Assembly (NCBI GenBank): GCA_034420695.1
Contig: DAOULB010000018.1
Span: 1 to 64,000 of the forward strand
Origin: Io17-Chloro-G2 sp034420695
GTDB lineage: Bacteria; Chloroflexota; Dehalococcoidia; Lucifugimonadales; UBA3495
Reading direction: 5' to 3'
DNA length: 64,000 bases
Positions 49,251 through 57,809 of this stretch are shown here, piece after piece (position 1 is the stretch's first letter; each line of letters begins with the position of its first letter). The notes below the pieces were generated by a model. That model did no database searches and had not been told where the DNA came from. It saw nothing but the letters and a program-made list of their open reading frames with translations. The position numbers were made by a program, and so were the translations under genes.

Positions 49251-50237
49251 TCAGTCGTTTAAGACCAGGGTAGCGTCGGACAGGTTGACCAAGTCCCCTC
49301 TCTGGTTGACGCCCCGGATGCGGCACTCCACCAGACGGCGGCCGTCTTCTATCATTTTCCCGGTGACCGTTCCGGACCAGGTCACGGTGTCGCCGGCGCG
49401 GAAGGGCTCGATGGCCCGCAGCACCAGCAGGCCGCCGTCATAGCAGGACAGGGGGCCGAAAGACAGGCCCAACATCTGGTCAACGTAGGCCATAGCCGCC
49501 GGGCCGGAGCTGACGGTGCCGCTGAATATGTTCTGCCGGGCGAATTCTTCGTCGGTATGGATGTTGACCGGGTTGTGTTCTCCGGCCAACCGGAAGGCGT
49601 CTTTCCCGTTGATGATATCCTGGCTTTCCGACAGGGTCAGGGTGGCGAGTTGGTCGTCCACGGCGATGCTGTCGAATGTCAGTTCCCTGCGGTCTGCGGC
49701 AGCGAGAACGGGGGCAGGACCCTCCGATACTAGAGCCCCTTGGCCGGGAGGGACCTCCTTGCGGCCCTGCTGGTAGTCGAAGATGCAGGTGTAGTCGTAC
49801 TCGGCCACCGGCTGGCCGAGCTGGTTGACGGCCTCCACACGGAAGGTGACAAACTTGCTGCCCCTGCGCTCGTACTTCTCCAGAACCCGGCGCTTGCCCG
49901 TAATGGTGTCCCCCTCCACGGCCGGTCGCTGCCAGCGAATTTCGCACTTGGCGAAGGGAGTCTGGCGGCGGTGGGTTTCGGACACTTCCTGGGCAGTGAA
50001 GCCGTTATTCCGGGCGATGTCTTCCCGGAGCAATGGGGCATAGGACAGGACCATGGTGGGCATCGCCACCAAGGGGCCTGTTGTGGTGGAGGCAGCTGCA
50101 GAATAGCGTGGGTCGGAGTTCTGGGTGACCCGGGCGTACTCGGCAATGTTCTCGGCGGTCAGGGAGACAACGGTGGGTTGCCCCTCCTGGCCGGGTTCGA
50201 CCGCGTCGTACAACCAAAGTCGTTCTTTCTGTTGCAA
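49251..50237 (-). CDS. Double-hotdog MaoC-like dehydratase
   Basis: 328 residues from TTG, with GGGGAG upstream. Two hotdog modules: an N-terminal one (VVSLTAENIAEYARVTQNSDPRY, VAMPTMVLSYAPLL) and a C-terminal MaoC one with LAGEHNPVNIHTDEEFARQNIFSGTVSSGPAAMAYVDQML. The latter carries the Asn-Pro-x-H type hydratase motif (D/N-x-N-P-x-H). It may hydrate enoyl-CoA-like thioesters. It is a paralogue in function, not in sequence, of the two-subunit MaoC pair at 34.6 kb. Confidence 0.85.
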   Translation of the reverse strand: MQQKERLWLYDAVEPGQEGQPTVVSLTAENIAEYARVTQNSDPRYSAAASTTTGPLVAMPTMVLSYAPLLREDIARNNGFTAQEVSETHRRQTPFAKCEIRWQRPAVEGDTITGKRRVLEKYERRGSKFVTFRVEAVNQLGQPVAEYDYTCIFDYQQGRKEVPPGQGALVSEGPAPVLAAADRRELTFDSIAVDDQLATLTLSESQDIINGKDAFRLAGEHNPVNIHTDEEFARQNIFSGTVSSGPAAMAYVDQMLGLSFGPLSCYDGGLLVLRAIEPFRAGDTVTWSGTVTGKMIEDGRRLVECRIRGVNQRGDLVNLSDATLVLND

Positions 50238-50257
50238 GGTGGCTGCTCCCCGGCCAG

Positions 50258-50746
50258 TTAAAATTCGGGCATTTGCCCAATGGCGCTGCGCAGGGTGGCG
50301 ACGAAGCTACCGGACCTTTCATACTCCACCCTCCACAACCTTTCTTCACGCTTCGGCATATCTTGGGCGGACAACTGGAAATATCCTGGCTTGCCGCGGG
50401 CGCCCATGAACAGCACTCCGCCGGCGATGGGCAGGGTCAGCAGGGCGCTGACCGGCAGGACCGGCATGATAAACAACCCCAGCAGCGCCATCACGGTTCC
50501 CAGGATCAACAAGGGGTGATTGGCCCGCCGCACCAGATCGACGGAAATCAGGCGATTATACGGAATCTCCAGCAGGAGCCCCTTACTTGGACCCTCGGGC
50601 GGGTCCATCCGGAGCACCCGGTAGTTGGTGGCGTGGAACGAGCCGAAGGTGCTGAGCAACCGTTCCGAATGCGCAAGGTGGCTGTGGATGTTGGGCCGGA
50701 AGTCCTCGTTAAGGACCGGGTCCCATTGGCCGCCGGGTTGTTGCAT
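50258..50746 (-). CDS. Hypothetical two-helix membrane protein
   Basis: 162 residues from MQQPGGQWDPVLNEDF. The N-terminal ~75 residues have a PH-like pattern (LLSTFGSFHATNYRVLRMDPP, LLLEIPYNRLISVDLVRR). Two membrane segments follow (HPLLILGTVMALLGLFIM and LLTLPIAGGVLFMGA), then PGYFQLSAQDMPKREERLWRVE. This is the layout of bacterial PH-like-domain membrane proteins. It precedes the MaoC gene by 20 bp on the same strand. Function not recognised. Confidence 0.6.
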   Translation of the reverse strand: MQQPGGQWDPVLNEDFRPNIHSHLAHSERLLSTFGSFHATNYRVLRMDPPEGPSKGLLLEIPYNRLISVDLVRRANHPLLILGTVMALLGLFIMPVLPVSALLTLPIAGGVLFMGARGKPGYFQLSAQDMPKREERLWRVEYERSGSFVATLRSAIGQMPEF

Positions 50747-50911
50747 TGCCTTGCCGCCGACGCTGAATGAAGGGAATGGAGATTTGGTACGCCGCCCAGT
50801 ATGCCCAAACCGTCCTCCATTGACAAGGCAGGTTGCCAGCCATACCCGGCCCTCCGATAATGGTGCCATTCTTCTATCTGGGACTTTGAAGGCCGGGACT
50901 TTGGGGGCTTC

Positions 50912-51841
50912 ATGAAAGTAGGGTTTATCGGACTGGGAACCATGGGCAGCGGCATGGCCTACAACGCCCTATCCGGGGGCAACGAGATGGTGGTGCATGA
51001 CCTGAGGCGGGAGTCGGCGACGCGCCACTTGGAGGCCGGAGCGGTGTGGGCGGATTCGCCCCGTGAAGTGGCTTTAGCCAGCGAGGTGGTTTTCACGTCC
51101 CTGCCGGGGCCGACGGAGGTGGAGGCGGTGGCCTTGGGCGAGGACGGCATCATGGAGGGGATGGAGCCTGGCAAGGTGTATTTCGACCTGAGCACCAGCA
51201 CGCCGGGGCTTATCCGGAGGATACACGAAGAGGTCTCGCCCCGGGGGATTCACGTGCTGGACGCTCCGGTCAGCGGCGGCCCCAGGGGCGCGGAGAGCGG
51301 GCGGCTGGCCATCTGGGTTGGCGGGGACAAGGAAGTCTTCGACCGCTGCAAGCCGGTGCTGGACGCTATTGGCGACCAAGCCTACTACGTGGGGCCCATC
51401 GGCAGCGGGGCAATCGCGAAGTTGGTGCACAACTGCGCCGGGTACGTCATCCAGACCGCGCTGGCCGAGGTGTTCACCATGGGCGTCAAGGCCGGCGTGG
51501 AGCCGCTGGCGCTGTGGGAGGCGGTGCGGAAGGGCGCCCAAGGCCGCCGGGGAACCTTTGAGGGACTGGCGGAACACCTGTTGCCGGGGAAATTCGACCC
51601 GCCGGACTTTGCCCTGAGGCTGGCCCGGAAGGACGTGGACTTGGCGGTAAGCGTGGGGCGGGAGTTCGAGGTGCCAATGCGGTTGGCCAACCTGGCGTTG
51701 CAGGAGTTGACCGAGGCCATGAACCGGGGCTGGGCTGGCCGCGACTCCAGGGTGGCAATGCTGCTGCAGGAGGAACGGGCGGGGGTGGAAGTGCGGGCCG
51801 ACCAGGAGGCGCTGCGGCGGGTGCTGGAGGGGGATGGGTAG
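50912..51841 (+). CDS. 3-hydroxyisobutyrate dehydrogenase-family NAD(P)-dependent oxidoreductase
   Basis: 309 residues. N-terminal Rossmann KVGFIGLGTMGSGMAYN, the family substrate-binding DAPVSGGPRGAESGRLAIWVGG, and catalytic Lys in GSGAIAKLVHNCAGYV. These beta-hydroxyacid dehydrogenases act on 3-hydroxyisobutyrate, tartronate semialdehyde or related acids. The specific substrate cannot be assigned from sequence alone. It is divergent from the hypothetical membrane gene. Confidence 0.93.
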   Translation: MKVGFIGLGTMGSGMAYNALSGGNEMVVHDLRRESATRHLEAGAVWADSPREVALASEVVFTSLPGPTEVEAVALGEDGIMEGMEPGKVYFDLSTSTPGLIRRIHEEVSPRGIHVLDAPVSGGPRGAESGRLAIWVGGDKEVFDRCKPVLDAIGDQAYYVGPIGSGAIAKLVHNCAGYVIQTALAEVFTMGVKAGVEPLALWEAVRKGAQGRRGTFEGLAEHLLPGKFDPPDFALRLARKDVDLAVSVGREFEVPMRLANLALQELTEAMNRGWAGRDSRVAMLLQEERAGVEVRADQEALRRVLEGDG

Positions 51842-51930
51842 GGGGGTCTGTTTAGTAGGCGAGGAGGGGCACGAACTGTGCTGTTGCTCTAATGGCAGCG
51901 GTGTCAAGGTTCGGGAATCCGAAGGTCGCG

Positions 51931-52089
51931 TCAGATCTTGCGGGCAAGGAAGTCGTTAATTTCTCGGTGTCTGGGGACGGCGGTGGAGGAACGGGTTTCC
52001 CGGTTCACAAAGATGCTGTGATTGCTGCCTTCCCGCAAGAGGTCGCAGCCGTTCCTGTTGAGGTGACGAATAAGGTCTCTCCGTCTCAC
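51931..52089 (-). CDS. hicA: HicA-type toxin (mRNA interferase)
   Basis: 52 residues from a GTG overlapping the hicB stop (GTGA). It reads VRRRDLIRHLNRNGCDLLREGSNHSIFVN, followed by the nuclease-type end STAVPRHREINDFLARKI. This is the complete dsRBD-like HicA fold with the catalytic His in SNHSIF and the P-R-H-x-E-I motif. HicA cleaves mRNA. It is very short and easily missed. Here the antitoxin gene comes first, the reverse of the usual hicAB order. Confidence 0.9.
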   Translation of the reverse strand: MRRRDLIRHLNRNGCDLLREGSNHSIFVNRETRSSTAVPRHREINDFLARKI

Positions 52090-52310
52090 TCGTCTGAGAT
52101 TGCAAAGGGTTCGCGGATCACGGGTGAGCCGGACAAGGACTCTTTCGCCAAGGTACGGTTCGCTTCAATGACCAAGAAGACGGCCTCGTGCAGGTTTTCA
52201 CGGGTTTCCTTCAAAGTGCGTCCTTGAGTGTTGGCCCCAGGTAATCCCTCTACGAAGCCAATGTAGCCCTCAGGAACCTTCTTGAATACGGCGGTAAGTT
52301 CCACTTTCAT
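52086..52310 (-). CDS. hicB: HicB antitoxin
   Basis: 74 residues: MKVELTAVFKKVPEGYIGFVEGLPGANTQGRTLKETRENLHEAVFLVIEA. This is the partial RNase H fold of HicB, without a C-terminal DNA-binding domain. It neutralises HicA and is coupled to it by overlapping stop and start codons. The mazEF pair lies just upstream. Confidence 0.9.
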   Translation of the reverse strand: MKVELTAVFKKVPEGYIGFVEGLPGANTQGRTLKETRENLHEAVFLVIEANRTLAKESLSGSPVIREPFAISDE

Positions 52311-52372
52311 GTTGGTATGCTACCACCTATCTCAACCCTTCGAGAATGTGCCGAACAGGTTGGCTCGGATTG

Positions 52373-52732
52373 CTACGGCTCTGCGACCGGGCCAGTGAGG
52401 GTGTTCAGCTTTCTGACTACGTCTTCCACGGTTTCTTCAGGCAACTGGCAGATTATTTGGGCGTTTCTTGTTCTCCAATCAAGGCTTTTGACGTGGTCCG
52501 AGAGGATTACTCCGTCTACTTGCAGTCCTCTTGGTATATCCACTTCGAATGGATACCCTTTGGCCTGCCTGGTGATCGGGCATATGATGACAAGTCCTAC
52601 TTTGTCGTAGTAGGCTCTGGGCGATAGAACAAGGGCGGGGCGCCGTCCTGCCTGTTCGCGCCCCGCCTGCGGGTATAAATCTATGGATATGGCGTCCCCT
52701 CTCTTGGGTGTCTGAGGTTGGCCTGCTACCAT
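52373..52732 (-). CDS. mazF: MazF/PemK-type toxin
   Basis: 119 residues. PKRGDAISIDLYPQAGREQAGRRPALVLSP is the hallmark MazF N-terminus, followed by VIICPITRQAKGYPFEVDIP and GVILSDHVKSLDWRTR. It is a sequence-specific mRNA endonuclease. It starts 7 bp inside the antitoxin gene. The toxin looks intact. Confidence 0.93.
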   Translation of the reverse strand: MVAGQPQTPKRGDAISIDLYPQAGREQAGRRPALVLSPRAYYDKVGLVIICPITRQAKGYPFEVDIPRGLQVDGVILSDHVKSLDWRTRNAQIICQLPEETVEDVVRKLNTLTGPVAEP

Positions 52733-52965
52733 TCCTCTCTTCCGATTGCCGGCCCTGTAGAGGTTTCGCCGTGCAGGTTGTCGTTGTTGACCTTCTCCAG
52801 GAGTGTGTCCAACAGGTTTGGATGTCTGGCATGGCGGACCATGATGGAGCCTCCCAGGATGGTGACTGAAACCTCGGAATCCGGTTCGAGGCCAAGTTCC
52901 GCTGCAAAGTTCTCAGGGATTCTTAAGTTCATGCTGCCGTCGAGTTTGCGGTGCAGCACCTCCAT
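52726..52965 (-). CDS. mazE: MazE/AbrB-type antitoxin
   Basis: 79 residues. The swapped-hairpin beta domain is visible: LDGSMNLRIPENFAAELGLEPDSEVSVTILGG. The C-terminal tail (NLLDTLLEKVNNDN) would block MazF. It probably also binds the promoter. The ATG has AAGGAGG upstream. Confidence 0.88.
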   Translation of the reverse strand: MEVLHRKLDGSMNLRIPENFAAELGLEPDSEVSVTILGGSIMVRHARHPNLLDTLLEKVNNDNLHGETSTGPAIGREEW

Positions 52966-53122
52966 ACTTCTTGCCTCCTTCTTGATTGCCTGGGAGTCTA
53001 AATCGGGGGTGTGCTTTCGTCCATGTTGAGGGTTTTGATAGCGTACGGGCCGATGATTATGATTTCGGGCTGTAAATCTGGCTAGGTTGGAGGTTTTCCT
53101 ACGCTCCTCTTACGGTGAGTCC

Positions 53123-53206
53123 TTAAGCGTTAGACCTTGGCAGTCCCTTTATGAAGGTGGTGCAACCCTCTGGAACTCCCTGAAACACGGCTGTAAGACC
53201 CCCAAA
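53123..53206 (-). pseudogene. Decayed hicB fragment
   Basis: An open frame reads GGLTAVFQGVPEGCTTFIKG, then LPRSNA and a TAA stop. Beyond the stop, GLTV continues the similarity. This matches the intact HicB at 52.1 kb (ELTAVFKKVPEGYIGFVEGLPGANTQG), where Gln (CAA) stands at the stop position. It is a nonsense-mutated remnant without a start codon, lying between gcvPB and mazE. The gap between it and mazE (52966-53122) shows nothing else. Confidence 0.65.
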
Positions 53207-53214
53207 GGGCCTCG

Positions 53215-54684
53215 CTACTCCCCCGGCGTCCAGCGGAGGTGGGGGCGACGGGCGGCTTGGGCCTCGTCGAGGCGGGAGACGGGAGTGGAGTGGGGGGCTT
53301 GGGATACCAAGTCGGGGCTTTCGGTGACTTCCCGGTCAATGTCCCGCAGGGCTTGGATGAAGGCGTCCAGGGTTTCCAGGCTCTCGGACTCGGTGGGCTC
53401 GATCATCAGAGCTTCGTGGACTATCAGGGGGAAGTACATGGTGGGGGCATGGAAACCGTAGTCCAAGAGCCTTTTCGCCACTTCCAACCCACTTACTCCC
53501 CGGGATTTCTGCCAGTCGGCGGAAAAGACTGCTTCGTGCATGCAGCGCCGGTCATAGGGCAGGTAGTAGGTGTCCTTTAGAGCTTCCATCAGGTAGTTGG
53601 CGTTGAGGACGGCGTTGCCGCTGATGGAGGTTATGCCGGCGGCACCCAGGGTGCGGATGTAGGTGTAGGCCCGCACCAGCACGCCGAAGTTGCCGTGGAA
53701 CCCGCTCATCTTGCCGATGGTCTGGGGCGGGGCGGCCAGGGCAAAGGATAGGGATTCGCCCCCGCTGGCTTCCACAACGGGCGTGGGCAGGAAGGGTTGC
53801 AGGCGTTCCGCGGCGCAGACGGGGCCGGCGCCGGGGCCGCCACCGCCGTGGGGGGTGCTGAAGGTCTTGTGGAGGTTCAGGTGGATGACATCGAACCCCA
53901 AGTCTCCCAGCTTGGCGCGCCCCAGCAGGGCGTTCATGTTGGCGCCGTCGCCGTAGACCAGCCCGCCAGCGTCGTGAACGATGCGGCAGACCTCAACTAT
54001 ATTGGTGTCGAAGAGTCCCAGGGTGCTGGGAAGGGTAATCATCACGCCAGCCAAGTCGGGGCCGGCCACTTCGTGAAGCGCTTCCAAGTCCACGTTGCCT
54101 TGGCTGTCGGAAGCCAGCTCCACTACCTCGAAGCCGGCCATGGCGGCCGACGCCGGGTTGGTGCCGTGGGCGCTGTCGGGAATGGCCACCTTGGTCCGGC
54201 CCTGCTCTCCACGGGAGTGGTGGTAGGCCCGTACCATCAGCATTCCGCCGAACTCGCCGTGGGCCCCCGCCAGGGTTGACAGGCTGACCCCAGGAAGGCC
54301 GGTCACCTCGGCCAGGAATCCCTGCAGCCGGTGAAGCACTGCCAGCGCGCCTTGGGACAGTTCCGGGGACTGGAGAGGATGGGCGTTGGCGAACCCCGGC
54401 ATGAATGACGCTTCGTCGTTGATCTTGGGGTTGTACTTCATGGTGCAACTGCCCAAGGGGTAGAAGTGGGTGTCGATGGAAAAATTCCGCTGGCTGAGGT
54501 TGGTGAAGTACTGGACGACCTCGGGTTCGGAGACCTCTGGCAGGTCCAGTTGAGTGCGCAGCAGCTTGGCGTCGGGCAGGGGCTGCGGCGGTACGTCGCT
54601 GGGCGGCGCGACGGAGCCGACGCGCCCGGGCACGCTGCGCTCCATGAGCAGGCGGGTGGTGTCTCTTCCCTTGGCTTCAGCCAT
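53215..54684 (-). CDS. gcvPB: Glycine dehydrogenase (decarboxylating) subunit 2
   Basis: 489 residues. With subunit 1 it forms the P-protein that decarboxylates glycine. The PLP-lysine motif HLNLHKTFSTPHGGGGPGAGPV (residue ~270), FYPLGSCTMKYNPKIN and ISGNAVLNANYLME are present. It starts 8 bp inside gcvPA. The split into two genes is usual in Chloroflexota and many thermophiles. It is the last gene of the gcv operon. Confidence 0.96.
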   Translation of the reverse strand: MAEAKGRDTTRLLMERSVPGRVGSVAPPSDVPPQPLPDAKLLRTQLDLPEVSEPEVVQYFTNLSQRNFSIDTHFYPLGSCTMKYNPKINDEASFMPGFANAHPLQSPELSQGALAVLHRLQGFLAEVTGLPGVSLSTLAGAHGEFGGMLMVRAYHHSRGEQGRTKVAIPDSAHGTNPASAAMAGFEVVELASDSQGNVDLEALHEVAGPDLAGVMITLPSTLGLFDTNIVEVCRIVHDAGGLVYGDGANMNALLGRAKLGDLGFDVIHLNLHKTFSTPHGGGGPGAGPVCAAERLQPFLPTPVVEASGGESLSFALAAPPQTIGKMSGFHGNFGVLVRAYTYIRTLGAAGITSISGNAVLNANYLMEALKDTYYLPYDRRCMHEAVFSADWQKSRGVSGLEVAKRLLDYGFHAPTMYFPLIVHEALMIEPTESESLETLDAFIQALRDIDREVTESPDLVSQAPHSTPVSRLDEAQAARRPHLRWTPGE

Positions 54685-56026
54685 TGGCGGACAGCGCCTC
54701 CACGAGGGCGTCGATCTCTTCCCGGGTGTTCATTTCGGTGACGCACAACAGCATGGGATTGACCACTTCCGGGGGAAGGCCGCCCCGAAACTCGGGTCCC
54801 GAAATATCCAGGCCACCCAGGATATTGTGCTGCAGCAACCGCTGGTTAATTTCCTCCGGCGGAGCGGGGCACTGGACCACGAATTCCTGGAAGAAAGTCC
54901 CATCAATTGGCAGGGAGTATCCGGGCAGTCCGGCAATTTGGGAAGCGGCATAGTGGGATTTCTGGTAGCAGAGTTCGGCCACCTGCCGCAGTCCCTGCTT
55001 GCCCAAGGCCGCCAGGTAGATAGTCGAGGCCAAGGCGTAAAGGGCCTCGTTGGTGCAAATGTTGCTGGTGGCGCGCTCCCGGCGGATGTGCTGTTCCCGG
55101 GTCTGCAGGGTCAGCACGTACCCGGTCCTGCCTTGGTTGTCCACGGTCCTTCCAGACAGGCGGCTGGGCATCTGCCGGATGTACTCCTGCTTGGTGGCGA
55201 ACAGGCCAACGTAGGGACCGCCGAAGCTGGGTGGTATGCCCAGGGGTTGGCCTTCTCCGGCGACTATATCGGCGTTGTAATGGCCCGGAGACTGGAACAT
55301 TCCCATGGCGGTGGGGTCGGCCGAAACTACGAACAGGCCACCCTGAGCATGGACCGCGGCGGACAGGGCCTCCATGTCTTCCACGTATCCGTAGAAGTTG
55401 GGGTACTGCACCACCAGGCAAGCGGTGGAATCGTCCAAGTCCGGGGAGCCAGCGGGCACGGAGTCAACTTGGATGCCCTGGGCTTGGCAGTAGGTGCGTA
55501 TCACTTGTAGATAGGTGGGGGAAGTTGAGGCAGATACCGCAATCCGGTTTCGCTGGGTAACGCGGCAGGCCATCAGGACCGCCTCGGCCAAGCTGGTGGC
55601 CCCGTCGTACATGCCGGCGTTGGCCACTTCCATGCCGTACAGGTTGGAGATCATGGTCTGGAACTCGTAAATGACCTGCAGTGTGCCCTGGCTGGCCTCG
55701 GCCTGGTAGGGGGTGTAGGCAGTGAGGAACTCGCCCCGGGTCATCAGTGCTTTAACAATTGCGGGTATGAAGTGGTGGTATGAGCCGGCGCCCAGGAATG
55801 ACGGCCCGCTGGCCAGAGGGCGGTTCTTGGCGGCCAAGCCGCTCAACTCTCGCTGGATTTCCAGCTCGGACAGGGGATCGGGCAGGTCCAGCGGGGGGTT
55901 GCGGAATTCGGCGGGGATGTCCTCGAAGAGCTGGTCGATGGAGGCCAGTCCCAGAACAGAGAGCATTTTTTCCTGCTCTTCCCTGGTGTTGGGGATGTAG
56001 TGGGACTGGAAGTAGTCGGTGGTCAT
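54677..56026 (-). CDS. gcvPA: Glycine dehydrogenase (decarboxylating) subunit 1
   Basis: 449 residues. SHYIPNTREEQEKMLSVLGLASIDQLFEDIP is the normal start of the P-protein alpha-type subunit. FLGAGSYHHFIPAIVKAL, FLTAYTPYQAEASQGTLQVIYEFQTMI and IVAGEGQPLGIPPSFGGPYVG are conserved. It lacks the PLP lysine, which is on subunit 2, as expected. Confidence 0.96.
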   Translation of the reverse strand: MTTDYFQSHYIPNTREEQEKMLSVLGLASIDQLFEDIPAEFRNPPLDLPDPLSELEIQRELSGLAAKNRPLASGPSFLGAGSYHHFIPAIVKALMTRGEFLTAYTPYQAEASQGTLQVIYEFQTMISNLYGMEVANAGMYDGATSLAEAVLMACRVTQRNRIAVSASTSPTYLQVIRTYCQAQGIQVDSVPAGSPDLDDSTACLVVQYPNFYGYVEDMEALSAAVHAQGGLFVVSADPTAMGMFQSPGHYNADIVAGEGQPLGIPPSFGGPYVGLFATKQEYIRQMPSRLSGRTVDNQGRTGYVLTLQTREQHIRRERATSNICTNEALYALASTIYLAALGKQGLRQVAELCYQKSHYAASQIAGLPGYSLPIDGTFFQEFVVQCPAPPEEINQRLLQHNILGGLDISGPEFRGGLPPEVVNPMLLCVTEMNTREEIDALVEALSANG

Positions 56027-56103
56027 GAAAAGTCGGGCAGGCCGGGAAAGGCCGGTTCAGGGTTTTCCTGCAGGGAATGAACTCCTACTGGTGACAGGCA
56101 AGT

Positions 56104-56496
56104 CTAGTGCAACCCGCTGATGTAGCTTTCGTATTCTTCCGCCGACATCAGGGAGTCGATTTCCCCAGCATCGCTCATCTCGACCCGGATAAGCCAACCC
56201 TCCTCAAAGGGGTCTTGGTTGACTATTTCCGGATGGTCGGCCAACTGCTGGTTGACCTCCAGTACTTGGCCGCTGATAGGGGAGTATAGGTCCGAAACCG
56301 CTTTTACCGACTCGACTTCTCCCATCTTGGCCAAGTGCTGCACTGGGGAGCCGGGCTGGGGAAGGTCGAAGTAAACGATGTCCCCAAGCTGGTCTTGGGC
56401 GTATGCCGTTATGCCGGCGAGGGCGCGTCCTGATGAGGCGTCCTCGACTTTAACCCACTCGTGCTCCCGGGTGTATTTGCGGTCATTCGGATTCAT
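56104..56496 (-). CDS. gcvH: Glycine cleavage system H protein
   Basis: 130 residues. It shuttles the aminomethyl group on a lipoyl lysine; the lipoylation site is Lys in MGEVESVKAVSDLYSPISG (residue ~65). The N-terminal YTREHEWVKVEDA is typical. It stands between gcvT and gcvPA in the operon. Confidence 0.96.
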   Translation of the reverse strand: MNPNDRKYTREHEWVKVEDASSGRALAGITAYAQDQLGDIVYFDLPQPGSPVQHLAKMGEVESVKAVSDLYSPISGQVLEVNQQLADHPEIVNQDPFEEGWLIRVEMSDAGEIDSLMSAEEYESYISGLH

Positions 56497-56530
56497 GGAG
56501 GATTCCTGTGGCAGAGGCCTTTTGTGGTCT

Positions 56531-57679
56531 CTACTTTTCCGGTATTGACTGGCGGCTGTAGAAGGGCAACTGGACTATTTCGGCGGAGGCTGTCCGCCCC
56601 CGGATGTCCAACTCCAACTGTTGCCCCGGCTGCAGGGCCCCCGTAGAGAGCTGACGGTCAAGCCCGTTCCCTAACGAGATATAGCCCATGCCGATGCTGG
56701 TGTCAAGGGTAGGGGAGTAGCTGCCACTGGTGACGGAGCCGGCTGGGTGCCCTTCAACGGATATGGCGTACCCGGCTCTGGGGGCGCTGCGTCCGGGCAT
56801 GGTGAAGCCCACAAGCTGGCGCTCCACGCCGTTCAACAACTGGTTGTTCAGTGCCGCGGCGCCCACGTGGTCCTTGTCTGCTGTGACGAAACGCTCAAGC
56901 CCCGCCTCGATAGGGGTGGTCTGGGGGTCTATTTCATGGCCGTGGAGGGGCAGGCCGGCTTCAAGGCGGAGCACGTCCCTGGCTCCCAGCCCGCAGGGCA
57001 GTAATCCCCGTTCGAGGCCCCGGTCGAGCAGGGCTTGCCACAGAGGGTCGGCGTCCTTGGAGCCTACGAAAATTTCTACACCGTCCTCGCCGGTGTAGCC
57101 GGTGTGGGCAACCATCGCCGCTAGCCCGGCTATCTCGGTCCTGCGCCAAGCAAAGGGCCGAAGGTCATCCACGGGAGCATCGGCCAAGGCATCGACAACC
57201 GCCAAGGACTCCGGGCCTTGGCAGGCGATGAGGGCGGTTTCTTCGGTGTGGTCCTCCAGGGTACATCCGGCGTTGAACTTACGGTCAATCCACTGGCGGA
57301 ACCAGTCAACAACCTCCAGGCGGTTGCCGGCGTTGGGAACGACCAGGAATTCCTCTTCGGCCAAGCGGTAGAAGATGGTGTCGTCGATGACTCCACCGGA
57401 CTCGTTGCAAATGAAGCAGTAGCGGGCCCGCCCGACCCTCAGGCTGGAGGCCGAGGCGGTGAGCACCCAGTCCAGGAATTCGGCGGCCCGGGGCCCTGTG
57501 ACGTGCAGGCGGCCCATGTGGGACACGTCGAACAACCCGGCGGCGGTGCGGACGGCGTTTACCTCTGCCAGAATGCCGGAGTATTGCACCGGCATATCCC
57601 AGCCACCGAAGGGCACCATCCGGGCGCCCAGTTCCAAGTGGCGGGGATACAATACAGTTCTCTGTTCTGAAGAGGACAT
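56531..57679 (-). CDS. gcvT: Aminomethyltransferase (glycine cleavage T protein)
   Basis: 382 residues from MSSSEQRTVLYPRHLELGARMVPFGGWDMPVQY. It transfers the aminomethyl carbon to tetrahydrofolate. Folate-site motifs DVSHMGRLHVTGP, GYTGEDGVEIFV and the Asp-type GLGARDVLRLEAGLPLHGHE are conserved. It is the first gene of gcvT-H-PA-PB. No glycine riboswitch was recognised in the 130 bp upstream. Confidence 0.96.
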   Translation of the reverse strand: MSSSEQRTVLYPRHLELGARMVPFGGWDMPVQYSGILAEVNAVRTAAGLFDVSHMGRLHVTGPRAAEFLDWVLTASASSLRVGRARYCFICNESGGVIDDTIFYRLAEEEFLVVPNAGNRLEVVDWFRQWIDRKFNAGCTLEDHTEETALIACQGPESLAVVDALADAPVDDLRPFAWRRTEIAGLAAMVAHTGYTGEDGVEIFVGSKDADPLWQALLDRGLERGLLPCGLGARDVLRLEAGLPLHGHEIDPQTTPIEAGLERFVTADKDHVGAAALNNQLLNGVERQLVGFTMPGRSAPRAGYAISVEGHPAGSVTSGSYSPTLDTSIGMGYISLGNGLDRQLSTGALQPGQQLELDIRGRTASAEIVQLPFYSRQSIPEK

Positions 57680-57726
57680 TTCCGTAACATGATAGCCGGA
57701 AACCGTCAAAATGGCAAGGTGGCCTG

Positions 57727-57735
57727 TGCTATAAT
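57727..57735 (+). promoter_or_regulatory. Extended -10 promoter of the SDR gene
   Basis: TGCTATAAT is a perfect extended -10 element (TGn-TATAAT) in the divergent gap between gcvT and the SDR gene. No good -35 box is seen, which is common for this type. Confidence 0.5.
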
Positions 57736-57809
57736 CGGCCCATCAGGGTCTAAGGGCCCTTTTGCCTTGGTCTCTGGACGAGGCTAGTTGCCGGGTGCAG
57801 GTGCAGGTT

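Noticed and set aside
57680..57809. Glycine riboswitch upstream of gcvT
   Set aside because: The 130-bp gap lacks the tandem aptamer features and a terminator; only promoter-like elements are visible.
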